DNA from: Bacillus sp. DNRA2
Lineage (GTDB): Bacteria > Bacillota > Bacilli > Bacillales > Cytobacillaceae
Length of the DNA: 64,000 nt
Direction: 5' to 3'
NCBI RefSeq assembly: GCF_012843265.1
Contig: NZ_JABAIT010000003.1
Span: 165,737 to 229,736, forward strand
Shown: one piece after another, positions 1 through 8,776 of the stretch
Numbering within the stretch: the stretch's first letter is position 1
Layout: every line of letters begins with the position of its first letter
Notes under the pieces: generated by a model
Database searches by the model: none
What the model was told of the DNA's origin: nothing
What the model saw: only the letters and a program-made list of their open reading frames with translations
Position numbers and translations under genes: made by a program

Positions 1-1
1 G

Positions 2-157
2 ATCCGGATTATTGCTAAACCGGAACAAATTGACGACTTGGAAGCACATCGACTTGCGCGAGATATCCGAAAGAGAATTGAAGAAGAGCTTGATTACCCG
101 GGTCATATAAAAGTGACGGTTATTCGGGAAACAAGAGCTGTAGAATATGCAAAATAA
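2..157 (+). CDS. rny: Ribonuclease Y, C-terminal end (partial)
   Basis: Only the last 51 codons are present; the gene enters from the left edge in frame 2. The peptide matches the C-terminal tail of RNase Y: an [19 protein letters not shown] segment, then [16 protein letters not shown] and a terminal EYAK. RNase Y is the membrane-anchored endoribonuclease that starts mRNA decay in Firmicutes. The catalytic HD domain lies outside the window. Its position directly upstream of ymdB is the conserved Bacillus arrangement, which supports the call. An intrinsic terminator follows the stop codon. Confidence 0.93.
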   Translation: MRIIAKPEQIDDLEAHRLARDIRKRIEEELDYPGHIKVTVIRETRAVEYAK

Positions 158-186
158 AGCGGTGCATCTGCGCCGCTTTTTTTTAT
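158..186 (+). terminator. Rho-independent terminator after rny
   Basis: An 8-bp stem (AGCGGTGC pairing with GCGCCGCT, one G-T pair, ATCT loop) is followed at once by a run of eight T. It separates rny from ymdB. The next 250 bases carry no gene that I can see. Confidence 0.85.
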
Positions 187-440
187 TGAGTATGTAAGTT
201 TCGTCCATCGCAAAAAAGGAAGTCATCAATAAGGGTTATTAGGTACCTAATTTAGCGGCAACAGCCTAAACCAAGTCATCAAAGCTATATGTATGCGCCT
301 TGACCTTGCGAACCCCGTCAAGCCGAATTGGCCAAACCCAACATACCCAACTCCAGCTTTTCAGGCGTGCTACCGCTATTGATTTAATATGTGCTACAAT
401 GAAACACAGGAAAATACCGTAACATAGAAAGGAATTAGCC

Positions 441-1238
441 ATGAGAATTTTGTTTGTAGGAGATGTTGTTGGTTCTCCTGGTCGGGACATGGTCAAAGAA
501 TATGTTCCAAAATTAAAAGAAAAATATCGCCCAACCATTACGATCATTAATGGTGAAAACGCTGCAGGCGGTAGGGGAATCACCGAAGCCATATACCGTA
601 GTTTCTTAGAGGTCGGTGCCCAAGCTGTAACGCTCGGGAATCACACTTGGGATAATCGAGAGATCTTTGAATTTATCGATAAAGCAAAATACCTAGTTCG
701 TCCGGCAAACTTTCCTGAAGAAGTACCAGGTAAGGGGATCACTTATTTAAAAATTAATCAAGACGAAGTCGCCATTATCAATTTACAGGGGCGGACCTTT
801 ATGCCCGCAATTGATTGCCCTTTTAAAAAAGCAGACGAGCTTGTTGAAGAGGCTCGGAAAAGAACGCCCATTATCTTTGTTGATTTTCATGCAGAGGCGA
901 CGAGTGAAAAGCAGGCAATCGGTTGGTATTTGGATGGCCGCATTTCAGCCGTTGTAGGCACCCATACACACGTGCAAACGGCAGATGACCGAATCTTGCC
1001 AGGAGGTACTGCTTACATCAGTGATGTGGGCATGACAGGTCCATATGATGGCATTTTAGGGGTCGAGAAGGATGCCGTCTTAAAAAGGTTCTTAACAAGC
1101 CTGCCAAGCCGATTTGAGGTTCCTAAGGAAGGGCGAACACTGCTTAGCGCAGTCATGATAGATATTGATAAAAAAACCGGAAAAGCGAAGAAAATTGAGA
1201 GAATCTTGATTAATGACGATCACCCGTTTTTCTCTTAA
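441..1238 (+). CDS. ymdB: YmdB metallophosphoesterase (2',3'-cyclic nucleotide phosphodiesterase)
   Basis: 265 aa, normal for the family. YmdB is a dinuclear-metal phosphodiesterase that hydrolyses 2',3'-cyclic nucleotides and, in B. subtilis, controls the choice between motility and biofilm. The metal ligands of the family are all visible: D8 (GDVVG), E39 and N40 (NGENAAGG), N67 (LGNHTWD), H150 (DFHAE), H175 and H177 (GTHTHVQT). The ATG has a GAAAGGA ribosome binding site. Its place after rny fits a role in RNA-linked regulation. No oddities are seen. Confidence 0.95.
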   Translation: MRILFVGDVVGSPGRDMVKEYVPKLKEKYRPTITIINGENAAGGRGITEAIYRSFLEVGAQAVTLGNHTWDNREIFEFIDKAKYLVRPANFPEEVPGKGITYLKINQDEVAIINLQGRTFMPAIDCPFKKADELVEEARKRTPIIFVDFHAEATSEKQAIGWYLDGRISAVVGTHTHVQTADDRILPGGTAYISDVGMTGPYDGILGVEKDAVLKRFLTSLPSRFEVPKEGRTLLSAVMIDIDKKTGKAKKIERILINDDHPFFS

Positions 1239-1255
1239 CAAAATCAAAAGAAATG

Positions 1256-1287
1256 AGTCTCTGACATTATGTCTGAGGCTTTTTTTC
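1256..1287 (+). terminator. Terminator after ymdB
   Basis: A stem of about 12 bp with two mismatches (AGTCTCTGACAT against ATGTCTGAGGCT) is followed by seven T. Confidence 0.8.
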
Positions 1288-1293
1288 GTCCAA

Positions 1294-1323
1294 GCCGGAA
1301 TAACTATTAGAATGAGCGAATAT
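1294..1323 (+). promoter_or_regulatory. Predicted sigma-H promoter of spoVS
   Basis: GCCGGAATA at 1294-1302 and AGCGAATAT at 1315-1323 are separated by 12 bp. The second box fits the sigma-H -10 consensus (RNNGAATWW) at every position and the first misses the -35 consensus (RNAGGAWWW) at one base. spoVS of B. subtilis is known to be sigma-H dependent, so position, spacing and biology agree. Confidence 0.7.
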
Positions 1324-1404
1324 AGTAACAATGGAATGAGTTACACCTGATTTGTTCATGTAACTGAACATGCGGGATCGGGAATGAACGAGGGGGAGCC
1401 AGGA

Positions 1405-1665
1405 ATGGAGATATTAAAAGTTTCAGCAAAATCTAATCCTAATTCTGTAGCTGGTGCGCTTGCTGGTGTTCTACGAGAAAGAGGCGCTGCAGAAATTCAA
1501 GCTATCGGCGCAGGTGCATTGAATCAAGCCGTTAAGGCAGTTGCGATTGCAAGAGGTTTTGTTGCGCCAAGTGGAGTCGATTTAATTTGTATCCCGGCAT
1601 TTACTGATATTAAAATTGACAACGAGGAACGAACAGCGATAAAGCTTATTGTTGAACCGAGATAA
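1405..1665 (+). CDS. spoVS: Stage V sporulation protein S
   Basis: 86 aa, the exact usual length of SpoVS, a very conserved small Alba-like nucleic-acid-binding protein needed for sporulation past stage V. The sequence runs from MEILKVSAKSNPNSVAGALAG to IKLIVEPR. I chose the ATG at 1405 because the AGGGGGAG ribosome binding site (1391-1398) sits six bases before it and the family begins MEILKVS; an in-frame ATG at 1384 would add seven unconserved residues. A sigma-H type promoter lies about 80 bp upstream. Confidence 0.96.
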   Translation: MEILKVSAKSNPNSVAGALAGVLRERGAAEIQAIGAGALNQAVKAVAIARGFVAPSGVDLICIPAFTDIKIDNEERTAIKLIVEPR

Positions 1666-1758
1666 AAGTATTTTTGGAGATTAAAAGGAAGTTTTGTCAA
1701 GTGGTAATGTATCACAATTTATTAAAAAAATGACGAAAAAACAGAAGTATATACAAAA

Positions 1759-1797
1759 AACCTGTTTGTCGCAAGTGCGCTAACAGGTTCTTTTTTT
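1759..1797 (+). terminator. Terminator after spoVS
   Basis: AACCTGTT pairs with AACAGGTT around a 15-base loop, followed by CTTTTTTT. Confidence 0.8.
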
Positions 1798-1920
1798 GGG
1801 AAATTTTATGATAAAAGCATAAAAAATCTGTTTAAAGCAGAAAAAAACTATTCTAAAATACACTGGATGAACCTAACTTTTCACTCTTGCAATCCTAAGA
1901 TTTAACTGTGAATTAGGAAA

Positions 1921-1944
1921 AAACCCTTATTTATAGGGGTTTTT
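1921..1944 (+). terminator. Second hairpin-T-run element
   Basis: AAACCC and GGGGTTT pair around TTATTTATA, then TTTT. The preceding A-run lets it work on either strand, but the genes on both sides are + strand. Confidence 0.55.
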
Positions 1945-2051
1945 GGCACCTAAAAAATATGAATGAGCATTCACTTCACCCGCGCCATATTTAGTATTTT
2001 CCCACAAATAAAAAAATATTCACATTTTCGTCAAAATTTCGCCTTTTAGGG

Positions 2052-2080
2052 TTGCATTTTTTAACGGTAAGGTCTAGAAT
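2052..2080 (+). promoter_or_regulatory. Sigma-A promoter of korAB
   Basis: TTGCAT (2052-2057) and TAGAAT (2075-2080) with a 17-bp spacer. This leaves an unusually long leader of about 140 bases before the korA start codon. Confidence 0.65.
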
Positions 2081-2227
2081 TGTAATCGTTTAGTACCACA
2101 CTTTAATATTTTTTAAGAAGTTTTAACTATATAAGGGTAATTTCTAGTGAATTTTCTAGGAAGGTGCTACACTTAGAATTGTAATAATTCTACATATTTT
2201 CTTAACGTATCCAAAGGGGTGTAAGAA

Positions 2228-3958
2228 ATGATTAATCAGCTTTCATGGAAAGTTGGCGGACAGCAAGGGGAAGGCATTGAAAGTACAGGGGAAATCTTCT
2301 CAATAGCCTTAAATCGCATGGGTTATTATTTGTACGGTTATCGTCACTTTTCATCTCGTATTAAAGGCGGTCATACAAATAATAAAATCCGCGTAAGTAC
2401 GAAAGAAGTTCGTTCCATCTCAGATGATCTTGATATTTTGGTGGCTTTTGACCAAGAAACGATAGATCTAAACTATAAAGAACTCCACGACAACGGAGTT
2501 ATTATGGCAGACACTAAATTTAATCCACAACAACCGGAAGACACAAAGGCTTCATTGTATGCGGTTCCATTCACGGAAATTGCTACTGAACTTGGTACAT
2601 CTTTAATGAAGAACATGGTTGCAATCGGTGCAACTAGTGCAGTATTAGACCTTGATATTCACGTGTTTGAAGAAGTTGTAAACGAAATCTTCGGTAAAAA
2701 AGGTCAACAAGTTGTAGACAAAAACATGGAAGCAATTCGTTCTGGTTTTGAATATATGAAAGAAAAGCTTGGTGGCAGTATCGAAACTATGCATCTTGAA
2801 AAAGCAGATGGTCAAAAACGCTTATTCATGATTGGTAACGATGCTATCGCAATGGGTGCTTTGGCTGGTGGTTGTCGCTTTATGGCAGCGTATCCAATTA
2901 CTCCTGCATCAGAAATCATGGAATACTTAATTAAGAAATTACCAGCATTAGGTGGAGCAGTTATCCAAACAGAAGATGAAATTGCTGCTGCAACAATGGC
3001 AATCGGTGCTAACTACGGTGGTGCTCGTGCCCTAACAGCATCTTCAGGCCCTGGACTTTCTCTTAAAATGGAAGCTATCGGTTTAGCAGGTATGACTGAA
3101 ACTCCAATCGTAATTGTTGATACACAACGTGGAGGTCCATCAACTGGTCTTCCTACTAAACAAGAACAATCTGACCTTATGGCAATGATCTATGGTACTC
3201 ACGGTGAAATTCCAAAAATCGTAATGGCACCAAGTACTGTAGAAGAAGCTTTCTATGATACTGCTGAGGCCTTTAACTTGGCTGAAGAATATCAATGTCC
3301 GGTTATCGTTCTATCAGACTTGCAATTATCACTAGGAAAGCAAACAGTTGAGCCACTTTCTTTAGATAAAGTTGAAATTCGTCGTGGTAAGCTAGTTCAA
3401 GAAGAACTTCCAGAAATCAACGGCTACTTTAAGCGTTATGAAGTGACTGAAGATGGTGTTTCTCCTCGTTCAATTCCTGGCCAAAAATATGGTATCCACC
3501 ATGTAACTGGTGTTGAGCATGCTGAAACAGGAAAGCCTTCTGAATCTGCAGCAAACCGTATTGCTCAAATGGATAAACGTTTTAGAAAAATCGAAAACCT
3601 TAAATTCGACACACCTGTATACAAAAATGCTCCTCATGAAGAAGCAGACTTGTTAATCGTAGGTTTCAATTCTACAAGAGGTGCGATTGAAGAAGCAATC
3701 GAACGTTTGGAGAAAGATGGATTAAAAGTGAACCATGCTCATGTTCGTTTAATCTACCCATTCCCATCAGATGACATTCAACCATTAATCGAATCTGCAA
3801 AGAAAGTTGCAGTAATTGAAAATAATGCGACAGGCCAATTAGCAAACATTATGAAAATGAATGTTGCTAGTGCACATAAATTAGTGAAGATTCTAAAATA
3901 TGACGGAAATCCGTTCTTGCCGCATGAAGTTTATTCAAAATGCAAGGAGTTGTTCTAA
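2228..3958 (+). CDS. korA: 2-oxoacid:ferredoxin oxidoreductase, fused gamma-alpha subunit
   Basis: 576 aa. With KorB it oxidatively decarboxylates a 2-oxoacid (probably 2-oxoglutarate) with CoA, passing electrons to ferredoxin. The N-terminal ~190 residues are the gamma domain (GGQQGEGIESTGEIF near residue 10). The pyrimidine-binding alpha domain follows from about residue 195 (AYPITPASEIMEYL, EDEIAAATMAIGANYGGARALTASSGPGLSLK), and the transketolase-C-like end runs to ELF. A ribosome binding site (AAAGGGGTG) precedes the ATG and korB starts on the next base after the stop. The strongly biased codon use suggests high expression. The exact 2-oxoacid cannot be told from the sequence. Confidence 0.9.
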   Translation: MINQLSWKVGGQQGEGIESTGEIFSIALNRMGYYLYGYRHFSSRIKGGHTNNKIRVSTKEVRSISDDLDILVAFDQETIDLNYKELHDNGVIMADTKFNPQQPEDTKASLYAVPFTEIATELGTSLMKNMVAIGATSAVLDLDIHVFEEVVNEIFGKKGQQVVDKNMEAIRSGFEYMKEKLGGSIETMHLEKADGQKRLFMIGNDAIAMGALAGGCRFMAAYPITPASEIMEYLIKKLPALGGAVIQTEDEIAAATMAIGANYGGARALTASSGPGLSLKMEAIGLAGMTETPIVIVDTQRGGPSTGLPTKQEQSDLMAMIYGTHGEIPKIVMAPSTVEEAFYDTAEAFNLAEEYQCPVIVLSDLQLSLGKQTVEPLSLDKVEIRRGKLVQEELPEINGYFKRYEVTEDGVSPRSIPGQKYGIHHVTGVEHAETGKPSESAANRIAQMDKRFRKIENLKFDTPVYKNAPHEEADLLIVGFNSTRGAIEEAIERLEKDGLKVNHAHVRLIYPFPSDDIQPLIESAKKVAVIENNATGQLANIMKMNVASAHKLVKILKYDGNPFLPHEVYSKCKELF

Positions 3959-4825
3959 ATGGCCACATTTAAAGACTTTCGAAATGATGTGAAACCAAAC
4001 TGGTGTCCTGGATGTGGAGATTTCTCAGTACAAGCTGCAATGCAACGTGCGGCAGCAAATGTAGGTTTAGAACCAGAAAATCTAGCTGTAATTTCAGGTA
4101 TCGGCTGTTCTGGACGTATCTCCGGTTACATTAACTCATATGGCTTCCACAGCATTCATGGACGTGCATTGCCAATCGCTCAAGGTGTAAAAATGGCAAA
4201 TCGCGATTTAACCGTTCTTGCTGCTGGTGGAGACGGAGATGGATTCGCAATTGGTACAGGTCATACTGTTCATGCGATTCGCCGTAACATCAACATTACT
4301 TATATCGTAATGGACAACCATATTTATGGTTTAACAAAAGGTCAAACTTCACCTCGCTCTGATGCAGGTTTCAAAACTAAATCAACTCCAGCCGGTTCTG
4401 TTGAACAACCACTTTCAACAATGGAGTTAGCATTAACTACTGGCGCGACTTTTGTTGCGCAAAGTTTCTCAACTGATCTTAAAGAACTAACTGCATTAAT
4501 TGAAGCTGGAATCAAGCATGAAGGCTTCTCATTAATTAACGTGTTCAGTCCGTGTGTAACTTATAACAAAGTAAACACATATGATTGGTTTAAAGAGCAC
4601 TTAGTAAAACTTAGCGATATCGAAGGTTATGATCCATCAAGTCGCGAAATGGCTATGCAAACATTAATGGAAAAAGACGGTTTAGTAACTGGTCTTATCT
4701 ATCAGAACACTGCAAGAAAATCTTACCAAGATTTAATTCAAGGTTATTCTGAAACTCCATTAACAAAAGCAGATCTTACATTAGATCAAAATTACTTCGA
4801 CAAACTAGTTGAAGAATTCGTATAA
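3959..4825 (+). CDS. korB: 2-oxoacid:ferredoxin oxidoreductase, beta (TPP-binding) subunit
   Basis: 288 aa, normal length. It carries the thiamine pyrophosphate site: WCPGCGDFSVQ near residue 15, GIGCSGRISGY, GDGDGFAIGTGH near residue 93 and the metal or TPP motif MDNHIYGLTKGQTSPRS. It lacks its own ferredoxin domain, as usual for the two-subunit form found in Bacillus. It is directly fused in an operon to korA, with no gap, and is closed by a strong terminator. Confidence 0.92.
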   Translation: MATFKDFRNDVKPNWCPGCGDFSVQAAMQRAAANVGLEPENLAVISGIGCSGRISGYINSYGFHSIHGRALPIAQGVKMANRDLTVLAAGGDGDGFAIGTGHTVHAIRRNINITYIVMDNHIYGLTKGQTSPRSDAGFKTKSTPAGSVEQPLSTMELALTTGATFVAQSFSTDLKELTALIEAGIKHEGFSLINVFSPCVTYNKVNTYDWFKEHLVKLSDIEGYDPSSREMAMQTLMEKDGLVTGLIYQNTARKSYQDLIQGYSETPLTKADLTLDQNYFDKLVEEFV

Positions 4826-4836
4826 GAATTGAACGT

Positions 4837-4871
4837 AAAGCCCTGTCAGGTTCGCCTGGCGGGGCTTTTTT
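4837..4871 (+). terminator. Terminator of korAB
   Basis: A 14-bp, GC-rich stem (AAAGCCCTGTCAGG pairs with CCTGGCGGGGCTTT, TTCG tetraloop) is followed by six T. Very strong. Confidence 0.92.
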
Positions 4872-4960
4872 GTATGTTTTTTTAAAAGAGGGAAATGCTA
4901 GAATCGTTCATAATCTGTCAAAAATGATGATAGTTTTTGAATGTTAATGATAGAAAATGA

Positions 4961-4989
4961 TTGATTTTTGCAATCGGTTACAGTAAGAT
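4961..4989 (+). promoter_or_regulatory. Sigma-A promoter of the fructose operon
   Basis: TTGATT (4961-4966), 17-bp spacer, TAAGAT (4984-4989). Just upstream (4924-4960) is an AT-rich stretch with repeated AATGATAG/TAATGATAG blocks, a reasonable place for the FruR operator. Confidence 0.6.
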
Positions 4990-5009
4990 ATCTACAAAGA
5001 GGTGAGAAA

Positions 5010-5759
5010 ATGTTAACTCCAGAACGTCACCAACTAATTTTAACAATTTTAAAAGAAAAACATACCGTCAAAATTAACGAGTTAGTTGAACTAACAAACA
5101 GTTCAGAATCAACAATTCGTCGCGATTTAACGCAATTAGAAGAAGAAAAGCATTTAAAAAGGATTCACGGTGGTGCGCAAAGATTGCAAGGGAAACTGCA
5201 GGAAATGAGCATGACTGAAAAATCAACCAAAAACCTTCAAACAAAAAAATCAATCGCTCAATTTGCTGCAAACCTAGTGGAAGAAGGAGATTGCATTTAT
5301 CTTGATGCTGGTTCGACGATAGTAGAGATGATTCCATTTTTACCAAATGGAATTGTCGTAGTAACAAATGGTTTAATGCATGTTGCACCGCTGATGGAAA
5401 AGGAAATTGACCTTTTTCTAATTGGCGGACATACAAAAAAGAAAACTGGAGCAGTCATAGGACGTGGAGCGCTCTTAAGTCTTGATCAATATCGCTTCGA
5501 CAAATGCTTCCTTGGTGTGAATGGAATCCATTCCCAATACGGATTCACCACTCCTGACCAAGAAGAAGCGATGGTAAAGCAAAAAGCGCTCGAATTATCG
5601 CGTGAGACATTTGTGCTTGCCGATGACTCGAAATTCTCAGAAATCGCTTTTGCGAAAATCGCTGACCTCCACAAGGCAACGATTATTACCAATGAACTGG
5701 ATCCAGACACAAAAGAAATTTATCAAAGTAAAACTACGATTAAGGTTGTGACAGCATGA
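5010..5759 (+). CDS. fruR: DeoR-family fructose operon repressor
   Basis: 249 aa. The N-terminal DeoR winged helix (residues 1-57: LTPERHQLILTILKE, then STIRRDLTQLEEE and IHGGA) is followed by the phosphosugar-sensing domain (DAGSTIVEMIPFL, VTNGL, GGHTKKKTGAVIGR). In Bacillus this protein represses fruRKA and is relieved by fructose 1-phosphate. I place the start at 5010, where GAGGTGAG is well spaced and the family consensus begins; an upstream in-frame ATG would overlap the promoter. The stop overlaps the fruK start by four bases. Confidence 0.92.
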   Translation: MLTPERHQLILTILKEKHTVKINELVELTNSSESTIRRDLTQLEEEKHLKRIHGGAQRLQGKLQEMSMTEKSTKNLQTKKSIAQFAANLVEEGDCIYLDAGSTIVEMIPFLPNGIVVVTNGLMHVAPLMEKEIDLFLIGGHTKKKTGAVIGRGALLSLDQYRFDKCFLGVNGIHSQYGFTTPDQEEAMVKQKALELSRETFVLADDSKFSEIAFAKIADLHKATIITNELDPDTKEIYQSKTTIKVVTA

Positions 5760-6682
5760 TTTTTACCGTAACGTTAAACCCTTCAGTAGACTATATTGTT
5801 CAATTAGATAACCCTCAGCTAGGAAAGCTAAATCGTTCTAATCATGAGGACAAGTTTCCAGGCGGAAAAGGAATCAATGTCTCGCGGGTTCTGAAAAGAA
5901 TGGGTGTCGACAGTAAACCGCTCGGATTCATCGGGGGCTTTACCGGTCAATACATCGAAGATTATCTTCTCCAAGAAGAAATCGTTCCAGATTTTGTCAA
6001 AGTAAGGGAAGACACAAGAATTAACATAAAGCTAAAATCCGAAACCGAAACGGAAATTAACGCAAAAGGCCCACAAATATCTGCCGCTGATTTTCAGACG
6101 CTTAAGGATAAAATCAAGCAGTTAACAGCACAGGACATGCTTGTGTTGGCTGGCAGCATCCCAGCAACACTTCCAGCGTCAACTTACGAAGAATTGGTAC
6201 AGCTTTGTGCGGAAAATGGGACGAACTTTATCGTCGATGCTGAAGGTGAGTTATTAACGAAGGTTCTCGCTTATCACCCTTTTTTAATCAAGCCCAATCA
6301 TCACGAGCTTGGTGAAATTTTTGAAACGCAAATTACAACCTGTGAACAAGCGATCGCATATGGAAGAAAACTCATTGAACAAGGTGCACAAAATGTCATT
6401 GTCTCCCTGGCAGGTGATGGTGCTGTTTTTATCAATAAAGAAATTTCATTGATTGCTAATGTTCCAAGTGGTGAGGTTAAAAGTTCAGTTGGGGCAGGGG
6501 ATTCAATGGTTGCTGGGTTTTTAGCAAAGTATGCAGAAACAAACGATGTTAAGTTGGCTTTTCAATATAGCGTGGCATCAGGAAGCGCAACGGCCTTTTC
6601 AATCGGCCTGTGCAGTCCTGAAGAAGTGGAGCAACTACAAGAATTTGTGAAGATACAACAATATGAGGAGAGAGCCCGATGA
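5756..6682 (+). CDS. fruK: 1-phosphofructokinase
   Basis: 308 aa PfkB-family kinase that phosphorylates the fructose 1-phosphate delivered by FruA to fructose 1,6-bisphosphate. The N-terminal signature TLNPSVDYIV, the GGKGINVSRVL motif near residue 40 and the C-terminal ATP or anion-hole motif GAGDSMVAGF near residue 250 are all present. It overlaps both fruR and fruA by ATGA, showing tight translational coupling in a three-gene operon. Confidence 0.95.
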   Translation: MIFTVTLNPSVDYIVQLDNPQLGKLNRSNHEDKFPGGKGINVSRVLKRMGVDSKPLGFIGGFTGQYIEDYLLQEEIVPDFVKVREDTRINIKLKSETETEINAKGPQISAADFQTLKDKIKQLTAQDMLVLAGSIPATLPASTYEELVQLCAENGTNFIVDAEGELLTKVLAYHPFLIKPNHHELGEIFETQITTCEQAIAYGRKLIEQGAQNVIVSLAGDGAVFINKEISLIANVPSGEVKSSVGAGDSMVAGFLAKYAETNDVKLAFQYSVASGSATAFSIGLCSPEEVEQLQEFVKIQQYEERAR

Positions 6683-8562
6683 AAATCACACAAATGTTAA
6701 CAGAAGAGACCATTACTTTATCAATCTCCGGAAATAGCAAAATGAATGCCATTGATGCACTTGTCGACGTGTTAGATCGTGCAGGCAAACTGTCAGATAA
6801 AAAAGAGTATAAAAAAGCGATTATCGCTCGCGAAGAGCAAAGTACAACTGGAATCGGTGAAGGAATTGCCATCCCACATGCGAAGACAACTGCGGTAAAA
6901 CAAGCAGCGATTGCCTTTGGTAAATCTGAGCAAGGTGTTGATTATCAATCACTTGACGGCAGGCCAGCCCACTTGTTTTTCATGATTGCAGCCCCTGAAG
7001 GTGCAAATAATACACACCTAGAGGCGTTATCTCGACTTTCTTCCATTTTAATGAATGAGGATGCTCGGGAAAAACTTCGCAATGCGGCAACTGCAAAAGA
7101 GGTTGTTGCGATTATTGATAGTTATGACCGTGAAGATGAGCAAGAAGAACAAAGCATGACCAATAAAAGCCAATTCATCGTTGCTGTAACGGCCTGCCCA
7201 ACTGGAATTGCCCATACGTATATGGCGGCAGATTCCCTCCGCGCTAAAGCTAGTGAATTAGGAATTGATATTAAAGTGGAAACAAATGGTTCAGGCGGAG
7301 CAAAGAATGTGCTAACTCCTGATGAAATCGAAAGAGCAACAGCCGTCATCGTCGCTGCTGATACAAAGGTGGAGATGGCTCGCTTCAAAGGAAAGCGCGT
7401 AATCGAAACCGCAGTGGCTGATGGAATTCGCAAACCTCAGGAATTAATTACTCGTGCTGTAAACCAAGATGCCCCTGTATATCAGGGCGCAGCAGGTGAT
7501 GCTACCGAAAGAACAACAGGTCAGCAAAAAGGTAAAGGTGTTGGAGCAACTATTTATAAGCATTTAATGAATGGTGTTTCTAATATGCTTCCTTTCGTAG
7601 TCGGTGGCGGAATTCTAATCGCGATATCGTTCATGTTTGGTTATAAGGCATTTGACCCTGAGGACCCTACTTATAATGTAATCGCTGAAGCGCTGATGAC
7701 AATTGGTGGTGGAAGTGGCGCATTTGGGTTCATCGTACCAGTATTAGCTGGATTTATCGCGATGAGTATTGCTGATCGTCCCGGCTTTGCACCAGGTATG
7801 GTCGGCGGAATTTTAGCATCAGCAGGTGGTGCTGGCTTCTTAGGTGGAATGATCGCCGGTTTCTTAGCTGGTTATCTCGTTGTCGGTTTAAAGAAAGCTT
7901 TACAAGGTTTACCAGCATCGCTTGAAGGGATTAAAACCATCCTGTTATATCCGTTGTTAGGTATTGCTTTGACTGGCTTTATTATGGTTTTCGCAATCAA
8001 TAAGCCTGTAGGTTTGCTCAATAGTGCGATTACCGATTGGTTATCCGGTATCGGAACTGGAAATGCTGTGGTACTTGGTATGATTCTTGGCTTAATGATG
8101 GCGTTTGATATGGGTGGCCCGGTTAATAAAGCTGCTTACGTGTTTGGAACTGGACTTTTAGCAAATGGCGTTTATGAGCCGATGGCTGCGATTATGGCTG
8201 CAGGAATGGTGCCGCCGCTAGCGATTGCCGTCGCGACAACATTATTTAAGAATAAATTCACTAAACAAGAAAAAGATGCAGGTAAAGCCAATTATATTAT
8301 GGGCTTATCGTTTATTACTGAAGGCGCGATTCCATTTGCTGCCGCTGACCCGATTCGTGTGATTCCATCGGTTATGGCCGGGGCTGCTGTAACAGGTGCA
8401 TTATCGATGATGTTCCATATTGGTATTCGAGCTCCACACGGTGGTATGTTCGTAGTTCCATTAGTAGATGGCAACTGGTTAATGTATCTAGTGGCGATTT
8501 TCGCTGGAACACTCGTTAGTGCACTATTAATCGGATTTTTGAAGAAACCTGTTACGGAATAG
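6679..8562 (+). CDS. fruA: Fructose PTS permease EIIABC
   Basis: 627 aa, full-length fusion in the order EIIA-EIIB-EIIC. The EIIA domain (1-~150) has the phospho-accepting H67 in GIAIPHAKT. The EIIB domain (~165-265) has C173 in TACPTGIAHT. The EIIC domain (~290-627) is polytopic, with GGG and GP-rich membrane segments. It takes up fructose and phosphorylates it to fructose 1-phosphate using HPr phosphate. It is the last gene of the fruRKA operon and is followed by a strong terminator. Confidence 0.95.
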   Translation: MKITQMLTEETITLSISGNSKMNAIDALVDVLDRAGKLSDKKEYKKAIIAREEQSTTGIGEGIAIPHAKTTAVKQAAIAFGKSEQGVDYQSLDGRPAHLFFMIAAPEGANNTHLEALSRLSSILMNEDAREKLRNAATAKEVVAIIDSYDREDEQEEQSMTNKSQFIVAVTACPTGIAHTYMAADSLRAKASELGIDIKVETNGSGGAKNVLTPDEIERATAVIVAADTKVEMARFKGKRVIETAVADGIRKPQELITRAVNQDAPVYQGAAGDATERTTGQQKGKGVGATIYKHLMNGVSNMLPFVVGGGILIAISFMFGYKAFDPEDPTYNVIAEALMTIGGGSGAFGFIVPVLAGFIAMSIADRPGFAPGMVGGILASAGGAGFLGGMIAGFLAGYLVVGLKKALQGLPASLEGIKTILLYPLLGIALTGFIMVFAINKPVGLLNSAITDWLSGIGTGNAVVLGMILGLMMAFDMGGPVNKAAYVFGTGLLANGVYEPMAAIMAAGMVPPLAIAVATTLFKNKFTKQEKDAGKANYIMGLSFITEGAIPFAAADPIRVIPSVMAGAAVTGALSMMFHIGIRAPHGGMFVVPLVDGNWLMYLVAIFAGTLVSALLIGFLKKPVTE

Positions 8563-8570
8563 GTGGAAGA

Positions 8571-8600
8571 ACGGCAGCGCTGAGTCGCTGCCGTTTTTAT
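8571..8600 (+). terminator. Terminator of fruRKA
   Basis: ACGGCAGCG pairs perfectly with CGCTGCCGT around a 6-base loop, followed by TTTT. Confidence 0.9.
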
Positions 8601-8650
8601 TTGGGGTAGGGGTGACAAAGTGGTGTGTGTGTGTCGTAATTCGTCGAAAA

Positions 8651-8776
8651 TCGGATAAACCGCCTAATTCGTCGGATAAACGGGCCCAAACGTCGGATAA
8701 ACTCCAATATTCATCGGATAAACGGGCGAAATCGTCGGATAAACCGCCCGAAACGTCGGATAAACCATCAGACGGG
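8651..8776 (+). repeat. Family A array: six 21-bp tandem repeats (TCGGATAAAC core)
   Basis: The core TCGGATAAAC begins at 8651, 8672, 8693, 8714, 8735 and 8756, exactly 21 bp apart, with about 11 variable bases between cores. The same family occurs in the opposite orientation at 17751-17866, also six units of 21 bp. It lies right after an operon terminator. Confidence 0.9.

Larger units (their letters stand above)
1666..2227. other. Long intergenic region between spoVS and korA
   Basis: 562 bp without a gene. It holds two terminators (1759-1797 and 1921-1944), a good sigma-A promoter (2052-2080) and a 12-base direct repeat, TAGAATTGTAAT, at 2075 and 2174, 99 bp apart. The second copy continues into AATTCT and so forms a small palindrome. 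The repeats could be operator sites for korAB or tandem promoters, but no known binding-site consensus is recognised. Confidence 0.6.

Noticed and set aside
8651..8776. CRISPR array
   Set aside because: Units of 20-21 bp with 10-bp cores and about 11-bp variable parts are far too short for repeat plus spacer, and no cas genes occur. The 52-53-bp families have drifting units without unique spacers.
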